64,000 nt of DNA from Sebaldella termitidis ATCC 33386 (lineage in GTDB: Bacteria; Fusobacteriota; Fusobacteriia; Fusobacteriales; Leptotrichiaceae). Where the stretch lies: assembly GCF_000024405.1 (NCBI RefSeq), contig NC_013517.1, positions 1,798,001-1,862,000 of the forward strand. The letters are read 5' to 3'. Under the pieces are notes generated by a model. That model saw only the letters and a list, made by a program, of their open reading frames with translations, was not told where the DNA came from and ran no database searches. Below, piece by piece: positions 33,356 through 43,818 of this stretch (position 1 is its first letter; every line of letters begins with the position of its first letter). The position numbers and the translations under genes are program-made.

Positions 33356-36300
33356 ATGAAAGCAAATAAAAAATTATTAGTATCATTTTTAGCATTGAAT
33401 GCAGTATTATCAGTAAATGCCAGCGGAGCAGAAAAAGCAGCATCATCTAAATATGACAGAATGTATAACAGTATGGTAAAGAATCTTGAACAGGGAAAAT
33501 CTAACCAGAAAAACTATGAAATAATAGAACGAATACTTAATCAAAAAAATAAAGAATTAAAAGATTTATATCTACAGGGAGAATATGTTGTAAAACCTGA
33601 ATATCTGGAATGGCAGGTATTTTTCTCAGGATTTTATGATGAATACGGTAAGGGTGTAGATAATACTTCAGAAAATGCGGCCTATCATACTAAGGTAAGC
33701 GGATATTATGACGATAATGGTAATTATGTAACGACAAGCAGCAGTATAAACGGAATGGCGGGGAAACCTTATCAGCCATTACAGCAGCCGAAAGACATTA
33801 ATCTGGGAGTGAGTATTCCTTTGAAGGGAATGAGCAGGGAACCGCTTACATTATCATTATCTCCGGCAAGTGAAATAAGTATAAATCCGAGCACTCTTAC
33901 AGTAACTGCACCGACAGGGGTATCGATACCGTCTCTAAGTTTTCTGGAATTCCAGCCGCTGGAACCGATAGTAGAGTTACCACAGCTTGTACCGATTCCG
34001 ATAATAACAATCGGTGGAGCAGGAGGCGGTAACGGCGGATACACAGGATTTTATCCAAACAGTGATCCAGATGGTAATGCTATCATATCGCAGATGGATG
34101 TTCTTACAGGTGAGATTTATGCACATATAGCTAGTCATTCGGGTACAGGCGGATACGGCTCAAAAGTAATTTATGACAATTATGCGCTTACTAATTTAAC
34201 AGGAGGGCCGTCAGCAGGACTGACTATATCAGCCGGTGGACAGGCATTACCTGCCGGAGTATATAATTCTACTACAAATACAAGTGTTCAGGGAATATTT
34301 AAAGTCGTGGATAATACATTAACAAGATATGGAGTAGTAGGAAGCAATCCTGACGATCTGTCAATAACTCTGGAAGGGGATGACCCAAACCCGGTATTTT
34401 TAGGACAAATACTTCACTATGACGAACATTATTATGGGACACAATATAGACTTGACGGACTTGAAGCACAGGGCTGGATAACAGCAGCAGAAAAAGCAGA
34501 GCTTGCAGATAAGTTTCTTGATCCGGTGCTGGGTCATACAACTGCAAACAGATATTTCCAATATGTAGAAAATAACAGTACATGGAATCTGAAAGGATCC
34601 AGCATAGTAGCTGTGAATCTGCAGGCACACAGCGGTGGTCAGGCTGCAAACAGTATATTTATGAACAGGGGAAAAATAATAGGTCTGAATGAAGCAAGTA
34701 CAAATAATAATCTGGTAGGAAATCAGGTTGCCTTTATGTTTACTGAGGGAACAAGCAGTCAGAAACAGGAAGGGTTTGATAATACAGGCTTAATAGAAAT
34801 GAGAGCTCCGGGAAATGTCATCTATTTAATGACAAGCAGTGCGTCTTCTTCGGGTAATGGAAAACATATTCTTATGAATAACGGGGACATGAAGCTTTAC
34901 GGCAGACAAAATGTAGGGGTATATACAAGATCTGGAACAACAAATCTTACAAGAACAGAAATAAAATTATATAATCCGATAACAGTTCTGGGTGATGAAA
35001 GTATTGGTGTAGATATAGAAAGAGTATTAAACTTCGCCAATTCAAAAATAAAAGTAGATGTGGGAACAGAGGATCCTAAACAAACAGTAACAAGTATGTC
35101 GGGAGTAAACGGACTTGAAAACAGCGGTCATATAGCAAGTACAGGATATAGCGATCAGCATACTGATAATGCAATTGGAATGTATATTAATTTGGCATCA
35201 ACATTTACTCTGGATGACTATGAAATAAAACTGGGAGAATACTCTCAGAAAGGCATAGGAGTGAGAATTGAAAACGGTCATCTGACTCTGGGAAGTAATA
35301 TGCTGGATACAACAACAAAACACTCGCTGATAAGTGACGGCGGGATAGGGAATATATTAATTGCAGGAATCGGTTCTTCTTCATCTGTAACAACTGATGC
35401 AAATACTATATTAGAAGTAAAAAATGGTAAGTCACAGGTAGGAGTGTATGCTAATACAGGTTCAAGTGTTATTAATGCAGGGACATTAAATGCAAGCGGA
35501 GAAGGAACAAAAGGAATAGTCGTAGATACTGCAAGTACAATAACAAATTCCGGAGTAATTAATGTGTCAGGAGGAGTATATACTGATTCTTCAAATAATA
35601 AATCAGGATCTGTGGGAGTAGCAGTAAAAGATGCAGGTTCGACATTTACATCAGCAGGAGTGGGAAGCAATGTAACAGTAGATGTATCTGGTAAAGAATC
35701 TACAGGGCTGTTTGCTGATACAGGAGTAATTGATATTACAAACGGAACAATAAAAACTTCTGACGGTGCATTTAATTTATACGCCAAAGGAAGTACAGGA
35801 AAAATAAAGCTGACAAATGTAAATATGGAAACAGGTCAGAGATCACTGCTTTTCTATAATGAAAACGGAGGAACTTTTGAGCTGAATAATGTAAATGCCA
35901 CAATAAAAGGTGCTGCGAATGCAAATGACAGAGGAACGGCTTTTTACTATGTAGGAACAGGTGTTCTGCCAACATTGACAACTGCAGATTTATCAGCATA
36001 TTTTGCAAGCGTATTTAATAATACGGCAAATAATTTAACATTAAATATGGAGACAGGATCAAGATTATTTATAGTAGATAATGTGTCAATAGATCTGAGT
36101 GTAACAGCAACACCTCTAGGTTCTATAGCAGGAGGACCGACGGTAACAGGAAGTTCTGATTATAAAACATATATGATGTATAAAAGTCTGCTTGGCATAG
36201 ATCAGAATATCGCTCTTGATACAGCCACAGATGCATATAATAATCTGGAAATAGTAACATCAAGTATATATAATAACGGATACAACATAACTGGAAGTCT

Positions 36301-39300
36301 TACAAATCAAGTAGCAATGGGACAGGAAAACGGACTGGATACTCTCGGGGTTTCATTGCCGAGAAGTACAGTATCACTGACTAATGACGGAGGAAATATA
36401 ACATTATCGGGAGCTTCTTCTGTGGGAATGTACGCGAATTACGGGGAATTAAGAAATATGAATTCCGGAGTAATTAATGTAAGCGGGGCAGGATCTATAG
36501 GAATGTACGGGGCAAATGGTACTCTGGCAGATAATCAGACAGGATCTGTTATTAATATTTCCAGTTCAGGAGTAGGAATATATGCAGAAGGTAATAAACA
36601 AGGAATAGCACAGACTTTCGGAAACGGGAAAATAGATATAGTAAACAGTGGATTAATACAGGCAGGGGCATCATCTAATGCAATGGGAATATATGCAAAT
36701 AATAACAGTACGGGAATAGCGGCAGATGCACACGTAAATCTTTCAAACGGTACGATAGATCTGGGAGCTTCTGAAAATGCAGTTGGTGTTTTTGTAGATA
36801 AAGGAACTGTAACAGATTCAGGCTCTACAATAACAGTAGGTAAAAACGGAGTGGCTCTTTATGCTAAAGACAGTGTTGTAACTTTGGCAGGAACTACAAT
36901 AAATCTGTTCGGTGATAACTCATTAGGACTTTATCTTGACGGAACAACAAGCTTTACTGGAAGCGGAAATATAAATATAAACGGACAGAATGTTGTGTTG
37001 TTTAATATGAATTCAAGCGGAGCAATCAGTAATTCATTTAATGTAGTAAGTGTTGCACCGGGTTCTACATATACATTAGGAAATATAACAGGAGGAGTAT
37101 TTGAATACACAGGAAGCAGTAATCTTGCTTCAAACGGAACTCTTGTATCCGGAACAGGGTCAGCAATATATTTAAACGGTTCTGCAATAACAGCATCTCC
37201 CGGCTCTACAAATGTAGCAGGTGTTGTATTAGACGGACCATATACCGGGTTTAGTCCGCTGCCCGCAGGAATGACTTCGGGAACGGACGGTGAAAATGCA
37301 GGGATTATTACTTTGGGAGATAGTTCTGTCGGTATATACGGTAAAAATGGTTCAAGAATAAGTAATACAAATACAATAACAGTAGATAATGCTTCAGCAG
37401 GATTAATGACTTCCGGAGCAGGAGCTTTTGCTCAGAATAGCGGAACAATAACAGTAGGAACAGGTTCTCAGGGTATCTATCTGAAAGACGGGGATTATGC
37501 TCAGAATACAGGGAATATATTAAGTGCCGGAGCCGGAACAGTAGGTATTTATGCAAATAATGCATCGGTGCATGTAACTAATGGCGGAAATATTGATCTG
37601 TCAGGAGATAAATCAATAGGTATTTATTCTATAGGTACAATTCCGCAAAATATAAATAATACAGGAGCATTAAAAATAGGAGATTCTGTAAATACATCAG
37701 ATCCAAGTATAGGAATATACGGTGCAGTGGCAGGAAGCACAATAACAAACAGCGGAACAGTCACATCAGGAGTAAGATCAATAGGTATGTACAGTAACGG
37801 AGGAACTGTTAATAATATTGGTGCTTCAAACATAGGTAACTCAGGAGTGGGGATATATTCTACCGGGGGAGTTGTTAATCTAAATTCAGGTTCTGCATTT
37901 AATATGGGAACAAACGGAGCAGTGGGAGTATACGGAGTATATTCTGCTGTAAATAACTCTGCTGATCTTAATATAGGAAACAGCAACTATGGATACATTC
38001 TAAAAGGCGGATCACTGACAAATGCGGCAGGAACAAACAGCAGTATTGGTGATGATTCGGTATATATGTATAGTACTGAAGGAACAACGGTAACTAATGA
38101 CGGAACTCTGATAATGTCAGGAGCAAATAATGTAGGCTTCTATATGGCACAGGATCCGACAAGCAAAGTTGGCGGAGCTGTTATGATTAATAATGCCGGA
38201 GGTAATATTTCTGGAACTGTAGGAAATAACAATGTCGGAATATATAACTATGGTGGTATTGTAGATAACTACGGCGATGTGGCAGTGGGTAATTCAGATA
38301 TTAAATTTATAACAGGGACTACAAATGTAGATGTTAAAGCTAGTAAGTATTCAGTCGGGATCTACGGAGAGAATGCCGCGATTATAAACCGTGCGGGAGC
38401 TAATGTATCAGCAGGCTACGGCGGATATGGAATAGTAGCAAAAGGCGGAACTGCAAGCAACTTTGGAACAGTAACAACTACAGGTGATTATTCTACAGGT
38501 ATGTATACAGAAAACGGAGTAATAACAAATGAAGCAGGCGGAACTATAAATGTTTCAGGTAATAATACAATAGGAATGGCAGGAAAAGGAATAGGTTCGC
38601 ACATAATAAACCATGGAACAATTAATATAACAGGTAATGACGCAATAGGTATGTATGGTAATCTTGGAACAGTAATAACAAATACAGGGACAATCGATAT
38701 ATCGGGACAGAACAGCCAGATATTCGTATCATCAGATCCAGATGATCCCGGACATACAGTAGGAGCAGGAACGGCAACTATAAACGGAGGAACAGCAGCA
38801 AATGTGATAAGCTCGATTGGAAATATTCATGCTCTGCCGGCATTGATAAATGCAGGAATTATAAAATCAAACGGAGTACTGGCATTAGATGGTGTACAGG
38901 TAATGGTAAAGCCTGATCCTACGACAGCGCAGCCGTCATCAGATCCTAATTTTGATTTTTCATTATCGGGAACTTCGATAATAGCGGATGAAGTATTGAC
39001 ATCAAAGCCGATAGTAATACTTCCGGGATTCTCTGACGGAACAATAGCAGATGTATATAAACTGGAAGGATTAATAAAGGCATCATCAGGACAGTATGAC
39101 TTTGTAAGCGGATCATTGTTATGGGAAGCAACACCAAGAGCAACAGGAACAGGTGCAGATATATATATGTCAAGAAAAGCATTTACGGAATTTACAGACG
39201 GTTTATGGTATGAAGACTTTGGTACTGCATTGGAAAATAACTTCTTGGGTGCGACAGGCGACGGAGTGAAAATATATAATAAAACAGCATATATTCCTGA

Positions 39301-40285
39301 TGAACAAAATTTCAGACATATAATGGGAAGTCTTGCAGGAAATGTGTATGCTAATATAAACCAGAGAGAAGACGATATAGCCAAAACATTTGAAAATTCA
39401 TTGCATTTATTACAGGATTCAACAAACAATACAAAAGAAAATGTAAAAATAAATGTAATAGCAGGAAAAGGAAAGAACAAAGAAGAAACAGACGGAGTAA
39501 CAGGGTATGACTACACAACAACAGGAGTACTTGCATTAAGAGAAGTAGAAAGAACATATAAGCATACATTTGGTTATTCATTAGGATATTTACATACAGG
39601 ATTTGAATTTAATGACGGGAACAGCAGCGAAGAATGGGTGGATACTGTACAGCTTGGATTACATAACAAGTATAAAACAAACGGATGGACATTAAGAAAT
39701 GATCTGACAGGAAGGGTAAGTATTCATAACGTGGACAGAAATATAGACTGGCCGTCACCGCTTGGCAGATCAGAAATGAACGGAACATACGAAACATACA
39801 GTATAACAAGTGACAATATACTAGGGAAAGAATTTGGACTAGGAAAGAAAGCAAGTATAATGCCGTATGGAGCATTTAGAGCTATGTATGTGACAAGACC
39901 GGATTTCAGTGAGAGCGGACTGGAAAAGCTTGAGGTGGAAGGAAATGATGCATGGAGTGCTAAGCCGAGAGCCGGGGTAGAGCTGAAAGGAGCGCTGCCG
40001 TTAGGAGCTAATACAGCATGGCAATTAAAGGGTACGCTTGATTTTGCTTATGAATATGAGCTTGCAGACCTTAATGAAAGAGAAAAAGCAAGACTGATAG
40101 CAATAGAAGACGGGTATCATAAACTTTCAAAACCGCAGGATGAAAAAGGAACATTCAGAACAAGAGCAGCAATAGGCGTAGAGATAGAAGACAGATACGG
40201 AATATTCCTAACAGGAGAGTACTCAACAGGAAATGATAAGGAAAATGATTACAGAGCAGGAGTAACTTTAAAAGCAGTATTTTAA
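33356..40285 (+). CDS. Giant type V autotransporter, paralogue 1
   Basis: 2309 residues. A signal peptide (about 1-24) is followed by the fusobacterial autotransporter-associated N-terminal domain (YDRMYNSMVKNLEQGKSN, YVVKPEYLEWQVFFSGFYD, about 30-110). Next comes a Pro-rich stretch (about 175-230), then a very long passenger of Gly/Asn/Ser/Thr-rich turns such as VGIYG, NSGTI and GSQGIYLKDG, typical of a beta-helix. The C-terminal barrel (about 1950-2309) begins near LWYEDFG and ends in the outer-membrane signature YRAGVTLKAVF with terminal Phe. It should display the passenger on the surface as an adhesin or interaction factor. Very similar at both ends to 51912-58625. Monocistronic. Confidence 0.93.
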   Translation: MKANKKLLVSFLALNAVLSVNASGAEKAASSKYDRMYNSMVKNLEQGKSNQKNYEIIERILNQKNKELKDLYLQGEYVVKPEYLEWQVFFSGFYDEYGKGVDNTSENAAYHTKVSGYYDDNGNYVTTSSSINGMAGKPYQPLQQPKDINLGVSIPLKGMSREPLTLSLSPASEISINPSTLTVTAPTGVSIPSLSFLEFQPLEPIVELPQLVPIPIITIGGAGGGNGGYTGFYPNSDPDGNAIISQMDVLTGEIYAHIASHSGTGGYGSKVIYDNYALTNLTGGPSAGLTISAGGQALPAGVYNSTTNTSVQGIFKVVDNTLTRYGVVGSNPDDLSITLEGDDPNPVFLGQILHYDEHYYGTQYRLDGLEAQGWITAAEKAELADKFLDPVLGHTTANRYFQYVENNSTWNLKGSSIVAVNLQAHSGGQAANSIFMNRGKIIGLNEASTNNNLVGNQVAFMFTEGTSSQKQEGFDNTGLIEMRAPGNVIYLMTSSASSSGNGKHILMNNGDMKLYGRQNVGVYTRSGTTNLTRTEIKLYNPITVLGDESIGVDIERVLNFANSKIKVDVGTEDPKQTVTSMSGVNGLENSGHIASTGYSDQHTDNAIGMYINLASTFTLDDYEIKLGEYSQKGIGVRIENGHLTLGSNMLDTTTKHSLISDGGIGNILIAGIGSSSSVTTDANTILEVKNGKSQVGVYANTGSSVINAGTLNASGEGTKGIVVDTASTITNSGVINVSGGVYTDSSNNKSGSVGVAVKDAGSTFTSAGVGSNVTVDVSGKESTGLFADTGVIDITNGTIKTSDGAFNLYAKGSTGKIKLTNVNMETGQRSLLFYNENGGTFELNNVNATIKGAANANDRGTAFYYVGTGVLPTLTTADLSAYFASVFNNTANNLTLNMETGSRLFIVDNVSIDLSVTATPLGSIAGGPTVTGSSDYKTYMMYKSLLGIDQNIALDTATDAYNNLEIVTSSIYNNGYNITGSLTNQVAMGQENGLDTLGVSLPRSTVSLTNDGGNITLSGASSVGMYANYGELRNMNSGVINVSGAGSIGMYGANGTLADNQTGSVINISSSGVGIYAEGNKQGIAQTFGNGKIDIVNSGLIQAGASSNAMGIYANNNSTGIAADAHVNLSNGTIDLGASENAVGVFVDKGTVTDSGSTITVGKNGVALYAKDSVVTLAGTTINLFGDNSLGLYLDGTTSFTGSGNININGQNVVLFNMNSSGAISNSFNVVSVAPGSTYTLGNITGGVFEYTGSSNLASNGTLVSGTGSAIYLNGSAITASPGSTNVAGVVLDGPYTGFSPLPAGMTSGTDGENAGIITLGDSSVGIYGKNGSRISNTNTITVDNASAGLMTSGAGAFAQNSGTITVGTGSQGIYLKDGDYAQNTGNILSAGAGTVGIYANNASVHVTNGGNIDLSGDKSIGIYSIGTIPQNINNTGALKIGDSVNTSDPSIGIYGAVAGSTITNSGTVTSGVRSIGMYSNGGTVNNIGASNIGNSGVGIYSTGGVVNLNSGSAFNMGTNGAVGVYGVYSAVNNSADLNIGNSNYGYILKGGSLTNAAGTNSSIGDDSVYMYSTEGTTVTNDGTLIMSGANNVGFYMAQDPTSKVGGAVMINNAGGNISGTVGNNNVGIYNYGGIVDNYGDVAVGNSDIKFITGTTNVDVKASKYSVGIYGENAAIINRAGANVSAGYGGYGIVAKGGTASNFGTVTTTGDYSTGMYTENGVITNEAGGTINVSGNNTIGMAGKGIGSHIINHGTINITGNDAIGMYGNLGTVITNTGTIDISGQNSQIFVSSDPDDPGHTVGAGTATINGGTAANVISSIGNIHALPALINAGIIKSNGVLALDGVQVMVKPDPTTAQPSSDPNFDFSLSGTSIIADEVLTSKPIVILPGFSDGTIADVYKLEGLIKASSGQYDFVSGSLLWEATPRATGTGADIYMSRKAFTEFTDGLWYEDFGTALENNFLGATGDGVKIYNKTAYIPDEQNFRHIMGSLAGNVYANINQREDDIAKTFENSLHLLQDSTNNTKENVKINVIAGKGKNKEETDGVTGYDYTTTGVLALREVERTYKHTFGYSLGYLHTGFEFNDGNSSEEWVDTVQLGLHNKYKTNGWTLRNDLTGRVSIHNVDRNIDWPSPLGRSEMNGTYETYSITSDNILGKEFGLGKKASIMPYGAFRAMYVTRPDFSESGLEKLEVEGNDAWSAKPRAGVELKGALPLGANTAWQLKGTLDFAYEYELADLNEREKARLIAIEDGYHKLSKPQDEKGTFRTRAAIGVEIEDRYGIFLTGEYSTGNDKENDYRAGVTLKAVF

Positions 40286-40349
40286 GCAATAAAAAGTACG
40301 GAAAATGATATGTTCAATAAAATAAAAAGTATTTATTATATTTTTGGGA

Positions 40350-40380
40350 AGAGCCGGAGTTAAAAAATCCGGCTCTTTTT
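40350..40380 (+). terminator. Terminator of autotransporter 1
   Basis: AGAGCCGGA pairs perfectly with TCCGGCTCT around a 9-base loop, followed by a T run. Confidence 0.93.
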
Positions 40381-40521
40381 CTTGAAAAGAAAATAAAAAA
40401 TATTATTTGTTACAATTTTTTAAATAGAAATTTATTATAAGAAGAATGTTATCAAGAGTGATTTTTATTAGATGGTTTATGAAATTAATTTTAATTAATA
40501 AAAATATTTTATCAAATACTA

Positions 40522-40549
40522 TTGACTATTTTTGAAAACGAGGTAATAT
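40522..40549 (+). promoter_or_regulatory. Promoter of the PTS-sulfatase operon
   Basis: TTGACT (40522-40527) and TAATAT (40544-40549) are 16 bases apart. About 90 bases of leader precede the PTS gene. The inverted repeat in front of the ROK gene is not repeated here. Confidence 0.6.
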
Positions 40550-40646
40550 AAGAATATAAATAACGTTATATAGCTAAAAACATGTTTTTTTGAAAAAATA
40601 CAAGTAATTTGGTAAAATATTTTTATTAATTAGAAGTGGAGGAAAT

Positions 40647-42227
40647 ATGGGAATAAAGGAAAAAACTTTTAATCTGGGTCAGAAGCTTGGGAAGGCAATA
40701 TTGCTGCCAATAGCAATACTTCCCGTGGCAGGGCTGCTGCTGGGTGTATCAGCAGCATTATCAAACCCGGTTATAGTAAAAACATATCCGGCATTAAATC
40801 ATGTGGCGATACAGGCAGTATTCAAGATAATGAATGCCGCAGGAAACGGAGTATTCTCGGCGTTACCGTTAATATTTGCAGTGGGAATAGCAGTTGGTCT
40901 TGCTAAAGCTGATAAAGGAACAGCAGGTTTAGCTTCTGTAATAGGTTATTTAATAATGAATTGTACTATAAATGCATTATTGACTATTACAGGAAAGATA
41001 GCCCCGAAAGATATAGATCCGAAATTGTTCGGTCAGGGAAATATACTTGGTACGGTTACTTTACAGACCGGAATATTCGGAGGAATAGTTATCGGGTTAA
41101 TGGTAGCATATCTTCATAACAAATACTATCAGAAAAAGCTTCCAACGTATCTTGCATTTTTCGGCGGTTCAAGATTTGTACCTATAGTAACATCGGTGGC
41201 AGCTCTTGCAGCCGGAGCAGTATTATTCTTTATATGGCCTTTCTTCGGTGCATTATTCGCTTCAGCAGGTGTACTGGTAAATAAAACAGGAATATTAGGT
41301 GCATTTATATACGGGTTTATACTGCGTTTATTACTGCCTCTGGGGCTTCATCATGTTTTTTATCTTCCGTTTTGGACAACAGCACTTGGAGGAACACTTG
41401 AAGTAGGAGGAAAAAGTGTAGAAGGATTTCAGGCAATATTTCTTGCACAGCTTGGTGATCCTGATACTGCTAAGTTTTTTGGAAATCTTGCAAAATTTAA
41501 CAGCGGAAGATATCTGCATATTATGATAGGACTTCCTGCTGTATGTCTTGCAATGTATCGTGCAATACCTGATAAAAAAAGAAGAATAGCAACAATGGGA
41601 TTTTTGCTTTCAGCGGCATTGACATCTTTCATAACAGGAGTAACAGAGCCTATTGATTTTGCCCTTCTCTTTGCATCGCCTGTTTTATATCTTGTCAGCT
41701 GTGTATATTTTGCCTTATGTTTTGTGATAACCACTGTAGCGGATATTACCATAGGTTCCACTTTTTCGGCTGGAGTAATAGAATTTCTGTTATTCGGAGT
41801 AATGCAGGGTAATGCAAAAACCGGATATCTATACCTTCTGTTAATAGGAATACCTTTGTTTTTTGTATACTATTTCTCATTCAAATTTATGATTCAAAAA
41901 TTTAATTATAAAACTCCGGGAAGAGGGGATGAGTCAGATGATGTAATGATGGATGACGGAAAAGGCGGAAATGTTACAGACGGTAAAAAAGAACAGGCAA
42001 TTATAGACGGACTTGGAGGTCTTGAGAATATAGTGGATCTTGATAATTGTGCCACAAGACTTCGTGTAACATTAAAAGACGGAACTAAAGTAAATGAACC
42101 GAAATTAAAGGGAACAGGCGCAGTAGGAATTATAAGCAAGGGAAATTCAATTCAGGTAGTCTACGGACCAACTGTTAATATAATAAAAAATGATTTGGAA
42201 GCATATATAAAAAGTATTGAAATATGA
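40647..42227 (+). CDS. PTS glucose-family EIIBC permease
   Basis: 526 residues. The N-terminal EIIC domain has about ten membrane segments with LPIAILPVAGLLLG, SRFVPIVTSVAA and the substrate-loop ITGVTEPIDFALLFASP. A linker of about 30 acidic/Gly residues leads to an EIIB domain whose phosphorylated cysteine is C468 in LDNCATRLRV. There is no EIIA domain, so a shared EIIA elsewhere must feed it. It imports and phosphorylates a hexose or amino sugar. Co-operonic DUF3604 and sulfatase genes point to a sulfated or modified sugar. The stop is 20 bases before the next start. Confidence 0.92.
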   Translation: MGIKEKTFNLGQKLGKAILLPIAILPVAGLLLGVSAALSNPVIVKTYPALNHVAIQAVFKIMNAAGNGVFSALPLIFAVGIAVGLAKADKGTAGLASVIGYLIMNCTINALLTITGKIAPKDIDPKLFGQGNILGTVTLQTGIFGGIVIGLMVAYLHNKYYQKKLPTYLAFFGGSRFVPIVTSVAALAAGAVLFFIWPFFGALFASAGVLVNKTGILGAFIYGFILRLLLPLGLHHVFYLPFWTTALGGTLEVGGKSVEGFQAIFLAQLGDPDTAKFFGNLAKFNSGRYLHIMIGLPAVCLAMYRAIPDKKRRIATMGFLLSAALTSFITGVTEPIDFALLFASPVLYLVSCVYFALCFVITTVADITIGSTFSAGVIEFLLFGVMQGNAKTGYLYLLLIGIPLFFVYYFSFKFMIQKFNYKTPGRGDESDDVMMDDGKGGNVTDGKKEQAIIDGLGGLENIVDLDNCATRLRVTLKDGTKVNEPKLKGTGAVGIISKGNSIQVVYGPTVNIIKNDLEAYIKSIEI

Positions 42228-42247
42228 GAACAGCAAGGAGACAAAAA

Positions 42248-43801
42248 ATGAAAAACTATAAACTGCTTTGGGGGGATCTGCACTCAAATATACATCACAA
42301 TCAGATAAATGAAATGGAGAAATGGTATGAATTTGCCGGAGAAGTAACTGACTTCTGGGCAGTAGCATATTATCCCTATTATATGAGAAAGCTCGATTCA
42401 GGATTGGGTATAGAAGATATTTATGATAAGGAAATAAGAGAAGCTGACTGGGAGAAAGTACTGGAATTCTGTAAGGAAAAAAATTCCGAAGCCGGTAAAA
42501 ATGGAAATATTCCTGTGTTTGCAGGGTATGAATGGCAGGGGTCCGGTCTTGACGGGGATCATAATGTATTTTATCTTGGAGATAATAACGGGCTTTTTGT
42601 TCCTTTGAGATACGGGGAGTTATGCAGTATTCTTCCTTTGGGAGAAGCAATTGCCATACCGCATCATCCTGCTTATGCACTGGGAAGCAGAGGGAAAAAC
42701 TGGGGAACTCATAATCCTGATTATTCTCCGTTTATAGAAATATATTCATCACACGGCTCATCAGAAAGCGGGTATACAGACCGGCATATGCAGCGTCATA
42801 TACATATGGGGCCGAGAACAGGCGGAACATCGGTATTCGACGGATTGATAAACGGTCATGAAGTAGGGATAATAGCTTCCGGAGATAATCATTCAGTACC
42901 GGCAATGTATGGTCACGGACTAATGGCATGCTATGCAGAGGATAATACAAAGGAAAAAATATGGGAAGCGATGCAAAAAAAACATGTCTACGGTGTTACA
43001 GGAAACAGGATAAAATTAAAGTATAACATAGGTGATGCTATGATGGGGGATAAGATAAGCAGCAGAGCATCTTATGATCATATAATAGAAACAGAAGCCG
43101 GGGATGCTGTAGACAGAATAGAGCTTATCAGAAACGGAGTACTTGATAAAGTATATACACATTCCGGAAAATGGGAAGAAAAAGAGATTACCGGAGAAGT
43201 GACATTTAAATTTCGGGCAGAATTTGGATGGGGTCCTGATTTGAGAATTTATCCAGATATAACTATGAAAAAATGGAAAGGAAGTCTGAATACTTCCGGA
43301 GAAATAATAAGTATAGAAAAATGCTGGACCTCATACGGTCAAAAGCTGATATGGGATAAAAAGGATCAGTGTGAATTCGAACTGGCTACATATAAGACTT
43401 CCCAGAGCGGAAAATGGATGGGGCCGTCGCCTGTAACAACGGAAAGCTTCATATTTGAAATCAAGGCAGATATTGATTCAGACATAGAATTCACAATAGA
43501 CGGTAAAAATTTTACATATTCAGTAAGAAGTATCCTTGCTAATACCCAGCTTATCAGCTTTGAGGAGGAAGCAAGAAAGCTTTCAAAAGAAAGATTCGGA
43601 TTTGATGAATTTTACAGAAATGATAATTTTCATCATAATGCTTATAAAGTACTGATTCACAGGGGAACTCCCGAAGAAGGATATAAAGTACACTGGGAAA
43701 CTGTAACAGCAGGTAAAAAGAAAGAAAAAGACTTTTATATGGTAAAGGTGTTTCAGAGAGACGGAAATATAGCATGGTCATCACCTATATGGGTGGAATA
43801 A
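42248..43801 (+). CDS. DUF3604 family PHP-like protein
   Basis: 517 residues from ATG 42248 (AAGGAG upstream); the open frame begins at 42224 over the PTS stop. PHP-like metal motifs are visible: LLWGDLHSNIHHN (D10, H12), VFAGYEWQG, AIPHHPAYALG, EIYSSHGSSE and IASGDNHSVPAMYGHG. A beta-rich C-terminal half follows. This matches DUF3604, a family of predicted metal-dependent hydrolases with no settled reaction, often encoded near sulfatases. There is no signal peptide, so it acts in the cytoplasm on the imported sugar phosphate or its product. Confidence 0.85.
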   Translation: MKNYKLLWGDLHSNIHHNQINEMEKWYEFAGEVTDFWAVAYYPYYMRKLDSGLGIEDIYDKEIREADWEKVLEFCKEKNSEAGKNGNIPVFAGYEWQGSGLDGDHNVFYLGDNNGLFVPLRYGELCSILPLGEAIAIPHHPAYALGSRGKNWGTHNPDYSPFIEIYSSHGSSESGYTDRHMQRHIHMGPRTGGTSVFDGLINGHEVGIIASGDNHSVPAMYGHGLMACYAEDNTKEKIWEAMQKKHVYGVTGNRIKLKYNIGDAMMGDKISSRASYDHIIETEAGDAVDRIELIRNGVLDKVYTHSGKWEEKEITGEVTFKFRAEFGWGPDLRIYPDITMKKWKGSLNTSGEIISIEKCWTSYGQKLIWDKKDQCEFELATYKTSQSGKWMGPSPVTTESFIFEIKADIDSDIEFTIDGKNFTYSVRSILANTQLISFEEEARKLSKERFGFDEFYRNDNFHHNAYKVLIHRGTPEEGYKVHWETVTAGKKKEKDFYMVKVFQRDGNIAWSSPIWVE

Positions 43802-43818
43802 CAAGGAGGTACAAGGTA

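Noticed and set aside
38827-39480. Long - strand open frames inside the autotransporter genes
   Set aside because: They arise from the biased codon use of the passenger and barrel. None has a ribosome site or a recognisable motif.
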